From positions 64,172,159-64,236,158 of the forward strand of contig CM049313.1 of the NCBI GenBank assembly GCA_026874595.1: a stretch of DNA of 64,000 bases, given 5' to 3'. Positions within the stretch are counted from its first letter, which is position 1. Each line of letters begins with the position of its first letter. Positions 27,301-35,500 of this stretch are shown here, piece after piece. The stretch is from Sipunculus nudus (taxonomy: Eukaryota; Annelida; Sipuncula; Golfingiida; Sipunculidae). The translations under genes and the position numbers were made by a program. Under the pieces are notes generated by a model that worked only from the letters and a program-made list of their open reading frames with translations, had not been told where the DNA came from and made no database searches.

Positions 27301-29437
27301 GCGAAATGTAATTTAAGATGCTTCTAGCTTATACACTGTTTTATGATGAAACTGTTAAGCTAATTGGTTTAAACTTTACAAGAATTATTCTATGGTAGGG
27401 TTTTGTCGGTTTTATCAGAATAGATTGGGTAAATGCAGCTTTAAAAAAGCAGTGTTGCCAATTGAAAAAGGCACAATGTCTGGATGGAGAATTCCCAGAT
27501 TATTAGAACTATATCTTTCACTGTTTGAAAAAACTTTGTTTGCATTTTAAGTGAATCAGGTTTATCATCAGGTAACATGTGAACTGCTGCGCCCTCATTT
27601 TTGGTTGACCTCTCACCTTTCCTCGCTGCCCAGCTTCCATTTGTGTGTCTGTTTCCACACATAAACCCACATATCTCGGGAACCATTTGACCGATCAGAC
27701 TAAAAATTTTGCACAAATGTAGCCCTTTGATAGCTTTATAACATACACTAAAAATGGTGGCGCCACCTGCATCCATTTTTGCACAACGTCCATCTGTTCA
27801 TCTGCCTTAGGATAAATTCACTCATATCTCGGCAGTGGTTTGACTTATCAACCTGAAATTTTGCAGGTTTCTACATCCTGGACAGCTTTCTTGATTTTAT
27901 GACAGGTGGCGCCACCTTCATTCACGTTTACGCTCAGACATCCATGCTAATATGCAACACACCTTACTCTATTATCCTTGTCACTTAATCCATGCCCCTC
28001 TTCACCTGTCCCACTCTGATTTCTGCAGATTCACATGGTTGCTTGTTGACTACCCATATTCTAGTTTTAAAATGTCCTAGTCTGAAACTTGCAGGTCGGA
28101 AACTTCCATTTTGCTGAAATCATAATGACTAAGGTAGATATGCAGGACGTAGGAGGCTCAATATTAAATTGTAAAAATAAACCTTTATTCATACTCCCAA
28201 GCTTTGCACAGATTCGCATTAGGCCTGTAGGCCTTGTTATGAAATTCTGTAGAGGGTTCAGATGAGTCCCAAGGAAGCATCCGATTTTTGGAGGTAATCT
28301 GGGTCACCATTATATGTTTTTAATTTCGAGTATGGACAATTTCTTGATCCTAAGCTTTAGAGCCATACACTGGTTTGAGCCCGGCCACCTTTGTTCTGGA
28401 GCTGATCTAGCTACAATCAAACCTTGAAGTTAATGCAGTTTGATTAAGATCTTAATGGAGGTATACATGAAGTCTGAAGGCTGGCATACACGTTGCGACC
28501 CGACTCACCTCAACTCAACTGGGCCCAACTGAACAGGTTTCCTCAAGTTTTCTACAGCTTCTTCCAGTTTTTGACCCTGCAGACTGACAAAAACTGGGGT
28601 GCATACACATAACGACCTGACTCAACTGGATCGACGGCAGAGGCAGTACATTCAAATCAACAAAAATTGTGACAAGCTTGTGACATATGAACGCAAAGTC
28701 ATTAATACATGTCATATTATTTATCTGTATACATGTATTTATCTGTATGTCGCCCTTTCAATTCTTCTCATCGCATAGCTGAATTAATTTAGTTTGATAA
28801 ATTTTAGTCTATAAAATAGTATTTGATGTCCTGTGATATGCACTATATATTCTACATCCGTGAACATGAAGCATATTGCTATTATGCTGACATTGTACTG
28901 GTGACATTGGCTATACAGATCTATATTCATATATAATGCGTGCATAGTGCTCATGTAATGTATTGCTGTCTTTCTCTGCACCATATGATTTTGGCCAAGA
29001 AGATCACATTACCGAGGTACTCATGTGATCAGAGACGTAGATGTGATTGGTTGCTGACTGTACTTCTGAACGACGCGACTCAACTGGACACAATTTTTTC
29101 TGACACTGCCAGAAACCAAAAACTGATGCCGACTGGTGCCGACTCTGGTTGCGTCGGGTCGTTTTTGCGCATACACTTTGCGATGCCACTAAACAGTTTT
29201 TGACCTGTTGAGTTGAGTCGGGTCGCAACGTGTATGCCGTCCTTAAGACTACATTTCTAGATCATCTTGCTATCTTGCTATCCCTGCCAGGCTGTGATGG
29301 AAATGTCTCTGCGGTGGGACACTGACAATGATGGAATCATTGACAACGGTGGTTTTGCGGACCAAACTTACGATGCCTGGGTCATGACAGGAGCAAGGTA
29401 AAAACTTTTCACAATATAAAAAAAATTCCATATATAT

Positions 29438-29507
<70 letters not shown>

Positions 29508-32500
29508 ATTAGTGCCAGATCGGCCCTCTGACATTACTGCCATATCCCTGCGCTGCCAGAGGACCCTAACTGAGTCGTGTTCGTCAGGGCTATATATGTT
29601 TGTGTTCAACATATTATATATGTTAGGCTTAACATATTATTTATAGAATCTATACTTATCCATACATATAAACATAATTCAATAATTATATTAGTAAATG
29701 CTTTTCATAGGGTATTTGAATCAAGGATTATATTAATTGTATCCACCAATTTTGCAGATAGGGCCTACCATGTTTTTATGCAGGTTCCTCTGCGTTTGTT
29801 TTTGGAGAAATCCTCTGAGAACTGGACCAATATTTCTGATACCCAGCATAATTATTGGGTCACATGTGAATTAATGCCTGACAAAGACTTGTGGCTCCAC
29901 CTGCAATCATTTTCATGAATCTGGATGTCTTAGTGATAACAGCCTATATCTCAAGAATGTTTCCATGTATTGGGCTAAAATTGTGCATGTCCAGAGATCT
30001 TGAATACCTCCATCTTGTGAACAAGAATGGTAGAGCCATATGCAATATTTTTATGTGGTGTCCATTCATACGTTTGCTTTGGACTAAATTGCTCATATCT
30101 CATATACTAGTGGCACCACCTGCAATCATATATTTGTAGAATATATTTATGCATTTATCTCAGGACTGGTTTAATGTATCACCTGAAACTCCACAAGTCC
30201 ACATATTTTGGATACCTTGATCCATCTTGTACACTGATGGCACCACCTTTAATCGTTACATCTCTGATGCCACAAATTTTGGAGTCATGTCATGTCAGGA
30301 ATATTCAATGCCTTACTTTACCAATGCCTCTGTAATTTGGAAGATACCTGAAGTTCCTTGTCCATTTCCCATTTTCTAATTTGTTTTAATTTCTACATTA
30401 TACGTAAAACATTTTGCCTATCTCTTCCAAATAGTTTTTAATTTTACAGTCTGTGACAGGCAAAATAGAGAGGATTACAGTTTTCATTGTGGTATCAACA
30501 GTATCTTGTTTTAACACATTTTGCCCTGCTCTATCAGGTTTTTTTTTTGGTATTATGGAATGGCATCTTTAATCTGTACCACAAAACAGTGTCATATCAA
30601 ATTTATAATAATGTCAATGAAAGTATGTGCATGCATGAGTTCTTTAATTACCCTGTACACCACTGTTCACTGTATATGAATGCCCATTTTATTCTGCAGT
30701 GCCTACTGTGGGGGGATATGGCTGGCTGCTGTCAAGATGTTCTGTGAGATGGCGTCAGAGCTTGGTCATACAGAGGATGAGGAAAAGTTTAGTCAGATAC
30801 TGCAGAAGGGAAAGGATGCTTATCAGAAGAAACTGTGGAATGGTGAGGTATCCTTCCTACCATAACTGTTAAGTAGAACATTTAAATATTTGTGAATTGT
30901 CTGGTCTGTTTAATCATGAAAATAACTCAAAGGAGGAGTACATTAACAAATTGGTTGTATAGCAAGTTTGATTTTTACATTTTGCCAAGAATAAACTTTT
31001 AAAGCATTTGCCATGATGGGAACTGTCAATGAAATAATTACCTCCACCAAGCAATGGGGACGTTTTTGCCATCATAGGCTTGTCTGTTAGCAACATTACT
31101 CCACAAAAGTTATTAATGCAGTACTATCCTGAAATTTTCAGGATTGCTCTGCAATGAAACAAGGAACAATTGATTAAATTTTGGGGTTGATTCTGATCAC
31201 CATCTGTATCCAGGAAATTTTTTAAGGAACAATTCACCATTTCTGATAATGATAATTGGGGTCATGAGCTGCCTTGTTCACCTTGTTGCCTCTAGATGGC
31301 GCTCATTGTCAGTATCCTATAATGTTCAGTTAATGCCCTGCTGAGTTTATCTCACATTTCTGACAAAGCCATACGGGCAGGGGTAATGAGCTAGCAGCCT
31401 TTGAGGTCTGCACTCTCTGAGTGCAAATTTATTGGTTGTTTCTATTTTTCACCATGTACACATATGGACCATCACTCAATATGTCAGTCATATATGTCAG
31501 ACTCAAGTCTGGACTTTGACTCAAGGACATTTTTTGATAGATTCAGACTTGGACTTGTCTTACACTTGTCAGGATAAGGCTGAGATCAGCTCAGGTCCAG
31601 TTTTGTCATATAGGTTCTGACATACATATCTGAAAACACACTACAAAAAAACAAGAATGTTTATATTGCTGGTAGAGAGTATAGAAATAAAGATTATTCC
31701 CTGCATGTTTAATTAAGACTTTAACATCTAGGATATTTATGAATATCATTAATGTTATTAAAAGAATATGTATTCCATAGGTTCTTACTACAATTATGAC
31801 AGTAGTAATAGCCATCACCACAACAGTATCCATAGTGACCAGCTGGCGGGCCACTTGTTTCTGAAGGCCTCAGGAATCCCTGATGATAGTGTAAGTACTC
31901 ATGTACCCATGGTTTTTTTTTTTACTTTTAGTTCAATTCAACTAAACCAAAACAGTTTTTTCCTATTATCTATACACTGAACCCCTTACTCAAAATATTT
32001 TTATTAATCGTGCAAAAAATATTACATTCAAAATCATACAAATACCACTCCTGCCAAACTTTTCTTTTTCAGAACTATTGTTTTTTTGGTCTCTAAACAA
32101 TTTCTCTTTATACTATTTTCATATGTTAATATTTTGTTATCTTTTTGGTTCAGATCATCTACTTCAAGAAAGAAAATTTATATGCCGTTTCCAGGACTTG
32201 GTGATAGAGATGAATATTTCATAATATTGCCATTTTACACACTAAATTTTTATTTGTAATCTTTCTAGTGGTGAGTTTAATGATGTAAAATAGGAATTAC
32301 TGAGGAAAAATGGGCTTTGAGTCACTGCAAAACTGTAAATATTACACCTGGTGTTTGTATATAAGTAAAAATGTAAACATATATCATGTAATTTTGCATT
32401 TGTTTGTACTTTTTATATGCCTGTCTAAGACTGGACATATTATGGTATACCCTTGGTCTGTCCATCTGTTGTCCATCCATTAAAGGGACATAATCAGGAG

Positions 32501-35500
32501 CAGTATTTTGCCTATTATTTCACACTATCAGTCCAGTTTTGCTTTATACAAAAGATTCCCAGCAAAACCATCCAAGCACACAGTCTTAATTAGTACCTTG
32601 TAACGGCTCTTTAACAACTTCTTATTGTTCTGCATGTTGGTAAACACAGTTCACGTGTGTCTGTTTACAATAACAAGGCCGCGTGACCGGAGGTCCGATT
32701 GTGACCAGCAACACGCAATGTTTCAGCCAGCAGGAACATGTATTGAATTTTTTGGGCAAAGTCAGTCAAGGGATCTCTTGATTGAAATGTTGTGGCCCGG
32801 ACAATTCATGTGCTCTGTTTATGTTGACCCCTATGATCGTGCCTGGCCCACTGTTTTTAACACTCGTTTACAGGAGTAAGCAAACGGTTTCGGGGCAATA
32901 TTTAGGCATGTACCAATTTATTTTAAAGGGAAAAAGGTATTTTTTGTTTCAATTCAACATGTTTTATAGGTGATTGGGCCCCTTTAAATTTTAGTGTCAC
33001 CACAACAATTTACAATGGATTTTCACTAAACTCACAACTTCTTATCAATAGATTATCTCACCAGATTAAGATTATAGGCAAAATCTGTGAATGTTTAATG
33101 ATGTCAGAGGTCACCAGGCTACTTTTTTGTCACCTTGATAACTTAACAGGAAAATGATGGATTTTGGTGAAACTCCACAGAAATTTATTACCCAATATAT
33201 GATATTTTACCTAAGTTCCTGGCAAAATCCATGGATATCAAATGAGGTCAGAGGTCTCTGGACCTTGGAAGGGGGGGGGGGGAGGGGGGGATTTGTGAAG
33301 ACTTACCAAAAATCTGATGGATTTTCATGAAAATTATAAATATTGACTTATACAGTTTCTCTCATGATTTAAATTCTTCAGATACTTCATGCATATTTAA
33401 TGAGGTCAGAGGTCACAAGACAAGATCAGATGTGAGGCATATAATGCACCTTTGCGGTGCTCTTGTTTCAGTTGTCCTGAAATTGTTTTGCTTTTCTCTT
33501 TCAATATTTTATTTTTGTTTTTAAAATCCAGAGTAGCAGTGCTTAAATGTCTTGGATTGAAAAGTTTAAAAATCATTTTAAAGTATAATTAACGGTTTTG
33601 TTGGCTTACTGTAGTCTTGGCTCAAAAAAACCTCAATGTCAATTTTTAATCTCAGTTTGTCTTTGCTAATTAATCAGTTTGTATTTACTGCAGGTATTCC
33701 CAAAGGACAACGTAACTAAAACCCTCCATACTATCTTTGAGTACAATGTGATGACCTTCTGTGGAGGCACCATGGGAGCTATTAACGGCATGAGACCCAA
33801 CAAAACCAAAGACACGACCAGTATACAGTCAGAGGAGTTCTGGACCGGGGTTATATACTCCCTGGCAGCCACAATGATACAAGAGGTAAGTCAAAAACAT
33901 TACCAAACAAAACAAGACAAAACCAAAGACACAACCAGTATACAGTCAGAGGAGTTCTGGACCGGGGTTATATACTCCCTGGCAGCCACAATGATACAAG
34001 AGGTAAGCCTGGCTGCTGAGTGTCATGACCCAGGGGTCACTTGTCTCGGAAGAATATAGCCAGTTTAGTCGAATTCAGAGTTTCATCTGTGAAATATGAT
34101 GATGCTTCATCAATTATGAACATGAAAAATGTACAGTTTAAACTGAAATAATAGAGTTTATACTGTAGATCCAGATACTATCGCAGGATTAACTCTCATT
34201 GTTTGTGTGTTAAACACATCTCATGGAGTATTTGAATTCATGGTCAGATAAAAAAAAATTTCAGACTTGTGGTTTGTAAGTCTTCACATAGAAAGAGACA
34301 ATTACATTATCTTATAGAGAGGTACTTCACATGATTTGTTTATTACACAGAATTGCTCCATGTACCATAGTCATAGAGTCAGTGTTTTACAAACAAGCCT
34401 CACTTTCCCAGACCCTTCATAGGAAATTAGCCAACAATATGGACAGGTATGGCCTACTGGTCCACTCATTGACGAAGTTATCCAACACTACCACATTTAC
34501 TTCCCATATATATATATATTAATAAGCAAACATTTAAAAGACTGATGTAACAAGTGACCCATGGGTCATGACGCTCAGCTGACTGGGAAGAGATTTGCAA
34601 AAGGAAATTTTATCATCTGAATGGTAGTATATACCCATTCAACTGAAGCATCAGATTAACCAACAGGCCAAGATTGTGTCTGCATTTATATATATTTCAA
34701 AAATAAAGAAAAAATGCATAAACTTTAAAAAAATTATAGGTGGCTCCACCAGTCTGCAGAAACTAATAAAAACACATGGTCAATATACATGCAAAGAATC
34801 ATGGTGATCTCTGCATCAGTTGTTCAGATACTTCAGCTTTTGTATCAAATTTTCCATTATTCTGAGGGATACTTCAGAGTCCTATAGCTTGAAGGATATG
34901 GGAAACAGAGACCTAATCTCAGGTTTCCACAGACACTTTTCATGGGCCTCCTTGCATGACAAGAATGAAGATTCTAGGTCCAGTTGTTACTATTTGTACC
35001 CTGTTGACAGATAACCACATCTTAAAAGGTCTCAAAAATAGAGAAAAAAATTCGTAAAAATTTGAAAAAAAAATAGAGGTGGCGCACCCAGTCTGCAGAA
35101 AATGATGAATCACCACATGACCAATATGTATGCAAAAAATCATGACCATCAGTGTTGTAGTTATTGAGATACTGCAGTTTTTGTATCAAATTTTTCATCA
35201 TTCTGGGGGGTATTTTGGAGCCATACAGCTTAAAGGATATGGGTAACAGAGACCTTATCTCAGGTTTCCATGGAGACTTTTCATGGGTCTCCCTGTGTGT
35301 CAAGAATGAAGATTCTAGGTCCAGTTGTTATGATTTGTGCCCTGTTAACAGATGTCCATATCTTTAAAGGTCTCAAAAATAGAGAAAAAAATTCGTAAAA
35401 AAACCTGAACAAATACAAGTGGTGCCACCAGTCTGCAGAAACTGATGAAACATCTCATGATCAATATGTATGCCAAAAATCATGACCATCAGTGATGTAG

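Noticed and set aside
29577-30139. Open frames across intron 13 as a nested gene
   Set aside because: They fall in a family D repeat copy; no protein family is recognisable and GBA2 splice sites enclose them.
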